Shown in pieces: positions 1 to 11,790 of a stretch of 64,000 bases of DNA. Source of the DNA: Hofstenia miamia (Eukaryota; Xenacoelomorpha; Acoela; Hofsteniidae); contig CABFPE010000041.1 of the NCBI GenBank assembly GCA_900660155.1, positions 866,461 through 930,460 on the forward strand, given 5' to 3'. The notes beneath the pieces are model-generated. The model was not told where the DNA came from, did no database searches, and saw only the letters and a program-made list of their open reading frames with translations. A program made the translations under genes and the position numbers. How positions within the stretch are numbered: position 1 is the stretch's first letter; each line of letters starts with the position of its first letter.

Positions 1-3000
1 ATTTTAAACACCTAATCTATTCAGGCATCGATTGCAGAGGTGAAACCAGATGTAAATGGGTCTGTGTTTGACACTATATAAAGGCGTGACTTCATATGCA
101 AAATATATAAGCAGCAACAAAGGGAATAACTATAAGTGAGAAGTGACCCCAATATGAAACTGAGAAATTAAGTTGTGAGAAGAAAGGAAGGCTCTGATAC
201 GCCCATTATTACAAATTAAGTAAACATGATATTCCTGAAGCATACGCATGTCAACTCAGATAGCTGATTAAACCTATAAAAATGAAAATTGAAGAAGGGT
301 ACTTTCCGAAGGTGAGAGACACATTGTATTTAAGATAAGGCGTGGCTCAAGCGTGGTACCTCGATGATGACTGGTAATGAGAAGCTAGAGCTAACTTAGT
401 GTACGAAGTCTTCACTAAGCAACTCCGTGATTTCGAACACACAAACGCATATAATTTCAAAATTATGTAAAATAATGTAATTGGTAAGAGCTAAAATTTA
501 ATGAGCTATACTTATATTCATGTATGTACGCTTATTATTATTTTTATTCACTTAATACAAATTGTTTTCACAAATTAAAAAGTCAACAAGAGATAAATAA
601 TTTTAATTAATATATCTTATGAGTTAAGGTCCCAAATCAGACAGGTGGCACATGGTTAGTAAAATGTATTCTATTCACACAATAGGGTTACTCTGACACA
701 AATGTCCATTTGTAATATTCATTTTGAAACCAAGATATTCATTTATTGGGAAAAAACTTCTGCTATTTCCTTCAATAAGTAAGAACAATTTTTTGTCCTT
801 ACAATTCTGATCTATATATTTCAATAAATATTGTCATCAACAACAAATTTGAAAAAAATCGTTTAGTGAGAGGGAGGCGAGAGACGGGTAAAGAGCGAAA
901 AAAAGAGTAAACTCTTCTCTATCACGCGGTACTTTCCGATTGAGCATAGTGGTAATAGCTTTTGAGCTATAAGCGCTTAAAAATTTTTTATAGGATCACG
1001 AAAATTTTTCAAAAATCCCCGGCCTGTTGGAGGTTAATATTTCAAAGGCTTGAATGGGTGTTAATTAACTTTGGCCATTGATTGAGATGAAAGTAAGTGA
1101 CTGAGTTAGTAACGCAACGAGATTTCTAAAATACTTTTGACTTCATCTAAATTTTGTGAATATATAATAAATTTACGGTAGCAATATATTACCTGGTAAC
1201 TAGTGGTTTTAATGGAAAATGGAAAAACGCAATCCTTTACTCCGATTGCATTTTAAAAACATTTACAACAACCCAAATTCTTATAGGAATTTTTGAAAAT
1301 TTGCAAACCAAATTTTTAAACGCTCATAAGACCGAACAAAATTAAGATAGCTAAAATCTGAAAACATCTACGGACCGATGATAACTGACATTGCGCAAGG
1401 CGCACCTGAACAGGGCTTAGAAAGTATATTTTAAAAGAGTAAAATATTTGGAGTGAAATTGCTTTTCCCATTGTCACTAGAAATTGCAACAATTTCAATG
1501 TTTTACAAAAATCGGAATTTTTATTGAAAAAATATGTTCTTGTGCTTCGGCAGAGGAAAAAGTTAGGCATGGGTAGAATTTTAAGCAAAAATTCTCATCA
1601 TTACATGAGGGAACACAAACCCATAGTTGTCTCCATGTAAAAGGCTTTCAATTTTTTTACAAGGCTTAGATAAAATTGCTAAAAAAAATATGGACAAAAG
1701 GGTGTGTTACTTTAATATCAAAAACGAATTAATCAATTTTCTAATCTTACATACCGATTTGGCTGGAATCGAGTGTTTTGAGAGAACGAAGCAATGTTGT
1801 AATGGCTTTTAGTACAAGTGACATCTCCACCATACGAGCCCTAAATGATAACGTTAAGAAATAATGACATTTGATAATAACACTAACAATCAAAATCCTA
1901 TATATATATATATATATATATATGGGCCATTTGTAATCGCAGTTTTAAATTATATGGTCCTCTTGTAAAAACTTTTTTTTAATAATAAGTTCATTTTTCT
2001 TTAGAGGTTCTAAGTAGCCAAACCATTTGAATTTACTTTAACAGCCTGATATCGTTACATAAAGAGTGATCAATGGTACAAACAAAGTGTGTGAATATTT
2101 AAATAAACAAATAATTTATGTTTAAAAACATAGAAAATAATTTTAAAAAAATAATTATTATAGTATATATGTACTAATATGCGGGTACAAATACTACCCA
2201 TGTGTACCCGGTCCCGAAAAACTATTATCGAGTAAGGTAAGCATTTCATTCCACATTATGTACAACAATATTTTTTTCAAAAACAAATTATAAATAAGAG
2301 TTTGAAAAAATTAACATATAATTAACGTGAATTGTGTTATAAATGTTATTTAAGTTTTAAATTCTTCAATAGCAGCAAAAAATTCATTCCCCCCGGTATG
2401 GACGGGCATAGGTAAATATTTTCGAGTACGGCTAAGAAAGAATTTTTTGATGGGCGGATGTGGCTTTAAAAGACCTCTTTGTGCACATCACTAACCTAAA
2501 CTCAATTGAAGGATTGTTTGATTCATTAATGAATAAAATAGAGAAATTGAAATCGATTTTTAATGAACCGCCCATTTGTGAGTTCCTGTGGAATTTTGAA
2601 ATGCTGTGAGTGATATACATGTACATATGTAGGCCCTTATTTGGTAATGTTCAAACAACTCCACAAGTGTTACAAACTTGATAGTATAATACTTGCAATT
2701 TATTGAAATTACGTGAATTGAGCCTTTATGGTACTTAGTTCCCATGAAAATTTAGAGATATTTGAAACTGAACATTGCCGTTTAATTTAGGTTGATTTAT
2801 TCAAATTTTTGATTCGGACTGCGGGAAAACTTGATAGTGAATCCCAGAAATCAATTTTTAAAGGAACAAATAAATGTTGCTTGGCCATAATCCAAAATGG
2901 ATGCAACAGCATAATTAAGTTCAATTAGTTTATGTTGTTACAAACGGCCCATATATGTGAAGGTGTTACAACGGGATTGATTAGGAAATAACTCTTGTCA

Positions 3001-3174
3001 AATAAAATTTTTTTTGAAAAGTAGCTCAAACTATATAAAATATTACATTTAAGTACATTTGAAAAAAATTTTTAAGAAAGCATAAATGGTCCTGTACGGA
3101 CAAGAGTCATGTCCGGGAAATATAGATTTCTCCAAATTATTATGTTACAAAGGTCATATATATATATGTATATC

Positions 3175-3211
<37 letters not shown>

Positions 3212-4920
3212 GTATATATATATATAATATATATTGTATATATCCTTAAAATCTAATTATTGGTAAATTACAAATGTAATTTCCCATTTCCAAACTACAG
3301 ATTCTCTAAGACTACTAAACTGCTTTCGAGAAATATAGCGGCTGTCAAAGCAGGATTGACCATTTTGATTATTTATTAAGAAAGCAACTCTCAGCTTTGA
3401 TTTACTCAATTGGCTCAATAGCCAATTTTGCCCAAACTCAATTGGACATTGCAAAATAACCTTTCCTAAAATAAAATTGCATTTAAAATTTATTTCTTAT
3501 TTATTTTTGATGCTTTGTAGTTTTAAGATTTTGTAAATATGCATAAATAATGATATTTTGTATATGCACGAAAAGTACACAAAATAAAGGCTATTGAATT
3601 TTGAAATGTTTTTAAGTTTTTGATTTTGCTAAAATTCCAGTACCGAACAAATTAAAAGTCATCGGCGGACATCTCTGCAATGTACACTATTTTTAAAAAA
3701 TATTTAGAATGATAGATACCTCAATTTTGTTATCGGGAACTAGATTGTAAAGTATTCAATGTCTGTTTTTATTAGTTTTTACTATTGTTACACTAAATGC
3801 AGGAAGAGATTATATTATTTAACAAAAAATAACTATTTTAATGATTATTTCAAGTAAACAATCACTTCCCATCTGTAAAAAAATTCGCTATTATATTTTG
3901 TCCCTCTACTCGCACCTCTGAATTTTTATGTCTGTCACCTTTCTATTATATACCGGCACTTTACAGACCCATTACTTCATGAATTTTGTTGTTTACTTAA
4001 CTAGTTTCTGCATTTCTTACAGTTTCTATATTGAATTGATATACGCTTTTGTGAACTAGATGCGTTTTGTTAATTCAAAAGTAGATTCGTTATTACACTT
4101 TGAGTATTTCGACTGATACATTTCAGAAAACTATGGTTATGCGCATCGTGTGCTGACACTTTCGACTAGTTTATGTGCCACCTTATTGTGATGTGTATAC
4201 ACTCGGAAATAAGCCTCTTCCATGTATTAGTCGCACCTAAAACGAACTAAGTTGGATGGATTAGGCCTGATTGACGTTTAAGTCGCACCATATTGGAGCG
4301 AAGGCTATAGAGGTCTATAATATGTAGTGAAGTTGAAAATGATTGATTTACTGAACCTATATTGGCGTGCATTAAATGCAGGTGATAGTGTGTACATGGC
4401 TAGACCCTGACTCAATACGAGATCATTAAGGCGTGAGTTGCAGTTTTCAGAAATGAACAAAATTTATTTTTTTAGTAAAAAGTGCGTCCTATATCCGAGT
4501 ACATTTGGTATAGGCAGGCACTTTTTTGATTTTGTGAATTCTAAATGAATCTTAAGATCAAAAGGGAGTGCTTAAACTTGATTTTTTATAACGGCAAACT
4601 TAATTTTTAGAATCTATCATCGTTGGAAAACTATCTCCCCATGAATTTTTGCGCTATCGCCACAGTTTTAAAACAGCTTTGTGGCACCAGAATAGTTCCA
4701 AAATAATCAAATATTATATTTATAGAATTCACATTTACACAATTTGAGCTTGCAAGTCAATTTTAATCAAACCATATTCTCATTACTTATATGGCGTGAT
4801 TACTAGTTTGAAATTTGATTATTAAAAACGAACTGTGTAAACTCGCATTTAGCGAATCTAGAAATACACTATATATTTAGATTTTAATAAAGTGTTATAG
4901 CATATGACGTGATATCAAAC
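1..4920. other. AT-rich stretch left of the last MON2 exon found
   Basis: No gene could be recognised here on either strand. The open frames are short, low in complexity and without family resemblance. The terminal MON2 exon would be expected on the minus strand, starting in phase 2 after the donor at 4920-4919, but no match to the conserved C-terminal segment was seen. The only clear structure is TA microsatellites near 1898-1923 and 3155-3243. It is either the last MON2 intron or the 3' flank. Confidence 0.6.
3155..3243. repeat. TA-rich microsatellite
   Basis: A long run of alternating TA, interrupted by a few TGTA and TCTA units. It is simple sequence with no coding potential. Confidence 0.95.
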
Positions 4921-5161
4921 CTGGGCAAAGGGCATTTCCCACTGACTTTGTCATCTTCAAGGAAGCTATGAACTACGTGCAAGCATCTTTTCAACAATGA
5001 CTCCAGAGCGAGCCGTGTTATCACTGCAGCTTCAGAACCCGCACTGATGGGTGAAAACGCGAAATGTAGCAAGGTTTCAAAGCACACGCGTGCCAAATCT
5101 TCTCTCAGTTTTTTACCCACATCAACATCTGAATTATCGACATCGGTGATTTCATTTAACG
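4921..5161 (-). CDS. MON2: MON2 exon 27 (last exon found)
   Basis: Residues 1409-1488 of the model. The exon opens after a CCCTCTAG acceptor and includes VCFETLLHFAF, LALESLLKR and SGKCPLP, which match the conserved segment close to the C-terminus of animal MON2. It ends at CCCAG before GTTTGA, in phase 2, so at least one further exon must exist. The frame runs on for 11 codons past this donor, but those codons do not resemble the family, so I take the donor as real. Confidence 0.9.
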
Positions 5162-7806
5162 CTAGAGGGTTGATATATACATGGAAAATTGTAGAACACA
5201 AACAATATCATATTTGACATTATAACACGCTTACACATTCTTAATAGTCGTTTGGCTAAATGCAACCACACAAGTGTGTAATTGAAATTATTGAAATTTT
5301 CCGTCACAAATTAATTAACGAGTACTAGGCATAACTTTTATACTAAATTATCTAAAAAGTTACTCTATGATGACAGTAATAGCTAGGTTTTTAGTTCCGA
5401 AACCAAAGGTGTCCGTTAGTCATGCGGGTTACTGATAAAATGAATTGCTATTTTGGAGATGTAGGTCACTGGCGTTTCTAAGAATCAATCAGATGTTTAG
5501 AGAAATATAATATTTAATGATGGTAATCAAAGCAATCTGTACCACACAAAATCAGCGGACGATGGTAAAATTGCTCAGGTCAAGCAAATGATGATTTGCT
5601 GCATTGAACAATCCAAATCTATTGCCCAGTCCGTACTTAGATGCGCTAAAAAAAACCAATAGTTGATCCATTTGAAAAGCTACCCATCAAAAAACCCTCA
5701 AATATTTGATAAAGGAAACCTACTAGAGTCTAGGAAACGTTCTGCGCAACAATATCAGGGATATGCTCAAGTTGCCAGGAAGACATTGTCACAACCTGCT
5801 TCATCTTCTAAATCGGAGACACTGGCCACAAATGCGAACAATTGTCAATATATTACAGGCACTCCAAATAGCGAAGTTTTTTCAGCATTCTTAATAGCTA
5901 TTCATTGCATTGAAATTTAATACTATTATTTTTCTTGTATCTTTCTTTTATAAACAATTACATATGCACCCTTTATTTTTATACTTTCTTGTTGCACATC
6001 ATAAATATTTGTGGGTCACAGTTCATGTGTCACAAACGAGTAGCGCCGATGACGTAGTTAAGGGTTTTGCTGGCTACGCGTCAAATACAACTAATCCGTG
6101 GAGACCCCTGTCCGAAAACAAAACAAGAAGTGGTAGTGAAATCCATTATTGTTAAGCACAAATAAAATTTTAAAATATAAAAAATATAAAATTGATGTAT
6201 ATTAATACAGTAAAATTAAACCATATAAATATATGTAGTAGAGGTTGGGATAACGACATTTCAGAGAATTATAGTGACTCATACAGTGTTAAGAAAGACA
6301 GTTTTAGATGTAAATTCAATAGGATAGTACAATATGTCTCATTCATAAACTTTAAGCAATTGGTCAGTTTGCGGGCTGCCCTGAAAAACTAAAAAATGCA
6401 TATTCGAATAGTCGGTTAAATATAATTCGAAAGATTTCTGTACTTCTTATTAAGCTAGCGTTTTAGCGGTACTTTACTGAACACGAAACCATTTTAATCT
6501 CAATGACTCAATCCCTCTGCTAGTAAAAAGGATCATAATTAAGCATATATATATATACTTTTTCCTGTTTTCATTTATTAAATTCTTATAAAGAATAAAG
6601 TATGACAATATTTTATACAAGTATGTGTGCTACACAAAAGTGCAGGAAAACAATGAATTTTTTACAATCATATTTACGAAAAATTAAAGTAAAGTGTCCG
6701 TTGGTGTAGACTTACATAGGCACAGGATGTACATTGTAACTTGTGATTTTAGAAAAAGTAAGTTCGAATATTCTAATAGTTTTTTCGGCTGAATGCTCAA
6801 CACTAGTTTTAGGCCGCGGCTACACTTGGCTGGTTAGATCAACACAACACAATTGAGCGGGTTTTATCAAACTTGTCACGTGTAACCAACACGGTGGGTA
6901 TATTTCTAACTTTAAATACAGAAAATATCAAAGCACACGATTTTAATTTATTCATCTAGAACAGTAATAAACCCGTTCGAATGCCCGCTGGACCCAATAC
7001 TCGCCAAGCGTAATTACGGCCTTATAGTCGATGCCAAAAAGCTGCTGCACTTTGATGTGAAAAATAAGTATGTTTATATAGTGATATCAAAATTTTTTCC
7101 TTCATGTTTTGTATGAAAATAGCTAACGATTTATCTGAATTTAATATTGGTATATAGAAATATAACCACAAGTCTGATATATATAGGAGAGACCTAGTGA
7201 CGATAATCTTCATATAATCGCAAGTAGGTAAAACAAATGGGTAATAATGTAATGGTCGATCACAAAAAGCGGGGAAGAATTTCTATTTCTCAACAGGCTT
7301 GGGAAACTGATATAAAAAGAATGAGTACCCTCATTCATTTCGAAAATGGTATACAAATGAATAGTAAAATCCATTGCAACAATTAAATTAATAATGAAAT
7401 TCAAGAAAGGGTTAAAATAGTAAGCGTCTCAGGGTCAACAGGAGCAACTACTCTAAAGTTAATATTGAATGGTTATGATTGCAAACTCATCACAGTACAC
7501 AATGTATAAAAATGCCACAGACAAAATACCTCCGTTAATCATGGATACATCTGCAAGTAAAAGAGTAAATTCTAAATATTTATATTGTATACATGCCATG
7601 TACATGTACATGTGTTCGTGTTACAGTTGCAAATATTTTGAAACGTCTTAATTTTATTAGTTATAAAAAGGTAACAGATATCTTCCTTCGCCAAAAGAGA
7701 AGCCTAGAAATGAAAATTACTGTAAAAGGCAGCATTAAAAATTCACACCAATTGAAAATATAGTTAATTGGGATATCGAAAGATGACAATGTGAGAAAGA
7801 CCTTAC
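5162..7806. other. MON2 intron 26
   Basis: A 2645-bp intron on the minus strand. Between about 5520 and 6155 the plus strand carries several adjoining, compositionally protein-like open stretches, described separately. The rest is AT-rich and shows nothing else. Confidence 0.7.
5520..6155 (+). pseudogene. Unidentified protein-like open stretches, possibly a gene remnant
   Basis: Three open stretches follow one another on the plus strand, in different frames: roughly 5520-5660 (contains DDGKIAQVKQMMICC), 5663-5920 (contains ESRKRSAQQYQGYAQVARK) and 5910-6155 (contains ADDVVKGFAGYA and TNPWRPLSENKTRSG). Their composition is less AT-biased and more protein-like than the surroundings, and they lie antisense within a MON2 intron. 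I do not recognise a family and found no convincing splice sites joining them. A broken gene copy or a short unknown gene are both possible; chance cannot be excluded. Confidence 0.3.
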
Positions 7807-7933
7807 CTAAGAAAGAAGCGTTGGCGGCGGAATGAATTGAGCCTTTGTTAAGAATCTCCATCACACGTGCTACAAAATGCTTTGGTATGTATTTAGCAAG
7901 GGGCAATATTTTCTGCTTAATCATCAGAACCAA
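7807..7933 (-). CDS. MON2: MON2 exon 26
   Basis: Residues 1367-1408. The exon begins after a TTTCAG acceptor and ends TTAG before GTAAGG. It encodes KILPLAKYIPKHFV and LNKGSIHS, which match the vertebrate segment with EILPYANFIPKEFV and LNKGSIHS almost position for position. Phase is 0 in and 1 out. Confidence 0.95.
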
Positions 7934-8920
7934 CTGAAATATGAAATTATTATCTTAGATTATTATCTTCGATCCTCTCACCCCGTTTATTACCCAAGTT
8001 TTCCTCAAAAATTTTTTATCGCTATGCGAAGCAACCCAAGATATATTTTGATTTAGTTTTGCGCTTAAAGACATACGGGCATTGTCAGCATACAAATGTT
8101 TGATGAAACAAAAAAATATCATGTGTGCCCTTATTTAAATAAGGGAGATGTTTTCGAAGGCAAATAATAATCATTAAAAAAATAAAGGATTGAATTTAAA
8201 GACACACTAAGCATTTATGATTCAATTAATATACAAAAGTTTACTCATCTAAGTTATTAATTTGGTGTTAGTTTCATAGAAAATAGTGAATGAATCTTCT
8301 AAATTTCACTGTTATGCATGACGCACATGCAAAAAAGTTACAGAGACATTCATACATAACAACTGTAGAGCTGACAAAAATAGTAGGCGAAAAATGAAAA
8401 GAATTAGTAAAACTCACTGCAAAAAATTTGACATAGGGCATAGAGTCTTAATCGTTTCAACCAGAAATGAGAGTTATAAATTATCTGTATTGAGTATGTG
8501 ATAACGAAAATTCATCTACTAAAGCCTTTTGAAAATATACAAATCCTACGTGAAAATATGTAATAAAAAAATTCAATTACAAAAACAAATTTTTAAAACA
8601 GTATTTCACAGATATCAAAGTTTAACGGGCCGCTACCTGAAGTCATCTTAGTTAAATTTAATTTAATACATAATGCAATTCTAAATATATTCAAATGATT
8701 TTTTCTCTATTATAATAACCCTATTAATCAATGATTACATTATATTTTCTTAAGCAAATTGCATTTTTAGTTATTCCAACTCAAAAAAGAGAATTCTTTG
8801 TATTAAAGAGAGCATTACATTACAAGATAACTTATAAGAATTGATATACGTTTTCAAAATTCCATTTAGAAATGTATTGCTAATGTGAAAAAATTGAAAT
8901 AAAATGAGAAATGAAATTAC

Positions 8921-8981
8921 CTCAACATCAAGCATTTCATCAGATAGATGCTCTTCTAATGACATGTTGGCAGGCGGTAAA
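8921..8981 (-). CDS. MON2: MON2 exon 25
   Basis: Residues 1347-1366, a 61-nt exon. It encodes LPPANMSLEEHLSDEMLDVE, which aligns with the vertebrate IPPDNLSIQEF...IDVE segment. The acceptor is TATTTTAG and the donor GTAATT. Phase is 2 in and 0 out. Confidence 0.9.
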
Positions 8982-9343
8982 CTAAAATAAAGACTTTGAA
9001 AACATTTGTAAAGACCTGAAAAGAACCATAATCATTCTCAGTATGAATGTAAGTGTTATTTTTGGAATACTAACAGGTTGAACTAAATTTAGATCTATGC
9101 GGCGAAAATATGCTTATTTGTGCGTCTTGGAATTCATCAATAAAAAATGATTTTGAAAAAATTTGGCAAATGATAAAATACGTAAAATACCAATCTTATC
9201 ATGATTTCAATAAATGACAGTCCTCTACATATAAATGATTTAACAAGACTTAGTAATCGAAGCGCAAACAACAAGTTACAGAAAATTTATTGGGAATTTA
9301 GAAGGACTGTAGCTCAGTATAAGATTATGAAAGAAATACATAC

Positions 9344-9410
9344 TTTGTTGGAAATAGAAAGTCATCAATCGTTCCAGCGAACTCGGACCACATATCATTA
9401 AACACCGCGA
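9344..9410 (-). CDS. MON2: MON2 exon 24
   Basis: Residues 1324-1346, a 67-nt exon between TTTTTAG and a strong GTATGT donor. It encodes VFNDMWSEFAGTIDDFLF, aligning with KFDSMWPELANTFEDFLF of vertebrate MON2. It was found by phase and motif, since it is too short to stand out as an open frame. Confidence 0.92.
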
Positions 9411-10371
9411 CTAAAAATTTCATTTAAGTATTAACTAGAACTATTCACATATCAGTCATTGTAGAAACCCTCTAACGACCACATGTTAATATCACAGTTC
9501 TATAAACCATGCTAAAATGATAAGCAACTTCCTGTTATAATGATCAAGATATCTACTGATATTTTATGGTGAAATAAAGGCAATTCATGTGTTGGCACAT
9601 GCACACACCTTCACTGAAGGCCAAAAACTAAATCATTAAATGTTATCATATTAAAAAACTTCGCGATATTTGATCTGAATTCAAACACAGCTAGGAATGC
9701 AAAACATGTAAGCCTGAATTTCTAAAAAGCACATGCATGACCTGCTTAGTAATCAGGCCATGGGAACATGGAGAACTTAATAGAACACGTAATGGCTCAC
9801 AAATTTTAGAATTGCTTAAGTTACATGCATTGAATATAACATGAAATTATATCATGCAGATGTGATAAATCTTAAGAAATGACTATGGCTACGTGGCACA
9901 ATCTATAGTAAGCCAATAAAACTAATTTGAGTGTGTAAAATGAAATACAGTTCGATATGAAGCCGACTACAACAATCACCACACAGGCTATAAAGAATGA
10001 AAACGCATATGTAACCTTGACAATTCATGGCAAACGTCAGAGACAGATAAAAGCTTAATACAATTTACAAACCTTTCGGATCCTCTTTATAAATCATTTT
10101 GTGGAAAACGCCAATGTTTCTTTCTACAAAATAATACGCTTGTCACCCTCAATAACTAAATTGTTTCTCAACGTTTACTGGTCGAATTAGTATTACAAAA
10201 TTTTTGAGATCTTTAAAAAATAATATTTGTTTCAGATTTTTTCATCACTTAAGGTAGTTTGATGAGTAGTAATGTCCCCTAGGGTATTCAATATCCATTA
10301 ATTTTAATGCGCCGATTGGGAAAAAATAAAGTGTCCCAACAACCATTCACACATGGTGTGGCTTGTGCTCA

Positions 10372-11068
10372 CAAGAGCTGGAGATGGGCCAGTGGCCCAT
10401 GGTCAATGGATAACAATTTAGGGATGGGTCGCATGAGTCGTGGATCACTATCACATGTGGCATGACCCATTATTATCTTTACTAACATTATGATATTGCG
10501 CATTAGCTTAGCAGCTACAAGTTCAATCGCAACTTCAAAAATAGAGAGAAAATATCCAATCCCTTTAATTGGTTCAATAATGGCTTAACAATGCATGTGT
10601 CAACACAAAACGATGATGAGGTGCTCATGGCTAGTCTCTCAGACGAGTGTATGCGGTACAAAGTTGAGCCATTGTCTGACTGGGATACTTTTGTTCTGTT
10701 AAAGTGGTGGTATGAAAAGCGCTATACATATCCTCTGTTAGTTTGAATGGCGAACCAAGCTCTGTAATACAAAGATGCTCATCTTAAAAAAAATGTCATT
10801 GCACTGAACTGCAGAAATATTATTTCTGTACAGCTCAATGCCATGTATCGTAATACTGTAGTCTCTGCATTGTGTTTGAGGCATACAAAAACGCTATTTA
10901 AATAAAGGCTTTGCTTCATTGTCTGGTTACAAGTAAGATGTCACATGAAATGATTGGTAAATTAGGGGTCTAAAAACATGGGTCGTGGGTCACACGACGG
11001 GTTATGGGTCATTACACTGATGGGTCACGTAGTCTTATGTCATATCATGTTATCCATGCCCAACTCTG
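10372..11068 (+). mobile_element. Decayed hAT-type DNA transposon
   Basis: The ends are imperfect inverted repeats, CAAGAGCTGGAGATGG on the left and, read inward from the right, CAGAGTTGGGCATGG, typical of hAT elements with a GGGCATGG core. Inside, on the plus strand near 10600-10745, is an open stretch containing SDWDTFVLLKWWYEKRYTYP, which resembles the C-terminal dimerisation region of hAT transposases. Only that part of the transposase remains, so the copy is internally deleted. Repeated GGGTCA and GGGTCG motifs lie near both ends. No clear 8-bp target duplication was seen. Confidence 0.7.
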
Positions 11069-11070
11069 AT

Positions 11071-11090
11071 ACCCACTATATATAGTGGGT
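11071..11090. repeat. Perfect 20-bp palindrome
   Basis: The sequence ACCCACTATATATAGTGGGT is its own reverse complement. It sits two bases after the right end of the hAT remnant. Its right half opens the first unit of the 182-183-bp tandem repeat. Confidence 0.9.
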
Positions 11091-11526
11091 TGTTAAAGAT
11101 TTCAAAATAAAAACAAATAAGTAATCCATATCCTACACATCTTGAAAGGACTTTAGTAGATGTAGTTTTTAATTTGGAAGCTAATGAATTAGGTTCGAAG
11201 TCGATCCAAGCATTATTCACTGAGATATTAACGATTATTCCCCAAAATATAGGATCAAGACGGTATAGTGGGTTGTTAAATGAAATTTCAAAAAAAAACA
11301 AAGTAGTCCATAGCCTATGCATCTTTAAAGGACTTTAGTAGATGTAGTTTTTAATTTGGAAGCTAATGAATTAGGTTCGAAGTCGATCCAAGCATTATTC
11401 ACTGAGATATTAACGATTATTCCCCAAAATATAGGATCATGCCGGTATAGTGGGTTGTTAAATGAAATTTCAAAAAAAAACAAAGTAGTCCATAGCCTAT
11501 GCATCTTTAAAGGACTTTAGTAGATG
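11083..11526. repeat. Tandem repeat, 182-183-bp unit, cut by a gap
   Basis: Two full units and the start of a third lie head to tail, with the marker TAGTGGGTTGTTAAA at 11083, 11266 and 11448. The later units are nearly identical; the first differs mainly in its first 60 bases. Each unit contains TCGAAGTCGATCCAAGCATT, a motif also seen in the miniature elements at 57566-58410 and 23338-23714. The array runs into the N gap, so its true length is unknown. Confidence 0.9.
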
Positions 11527-11790
11527 NNNNNNNNNNNNNNNNNNNNNNNNNNNNNNNNNNNNNNNNNNNNNNNNNNNNNNNNNNNNNNNNNNNNNNNNNN
11601 NNNNNNNNNNNNNNNNNNNNNNNNNNNNNNNNNNNNNNNNNNNNNNNNNNNNNNNNNNNNNNNNNNNNNNNNNNNNNNNNNNNNNNNNNNNNNNNNNNNN
11701 NNNNNNNNNNNNNNNNNNNNNNNNNNNNNNNNNNNNNNNNNNNNNNNNNNNNNNNNNNNNNNNNNNNNNNNNNNNNNNNNNNNNNNNNNN
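11527..11790. other. Assembly gap, 264 N
   Basis: A run of N that interrupts the 182-183-bp tandem array. The sequence resumes in a TA-rich tract. The array was probably collapsed or left unresolved here. Confidence 0.95.

Noticed and set aside
1898-1923. TA runs considered as promoter or origin elements
   Set aside because: They are ordinary microsatellites that recur across the window.
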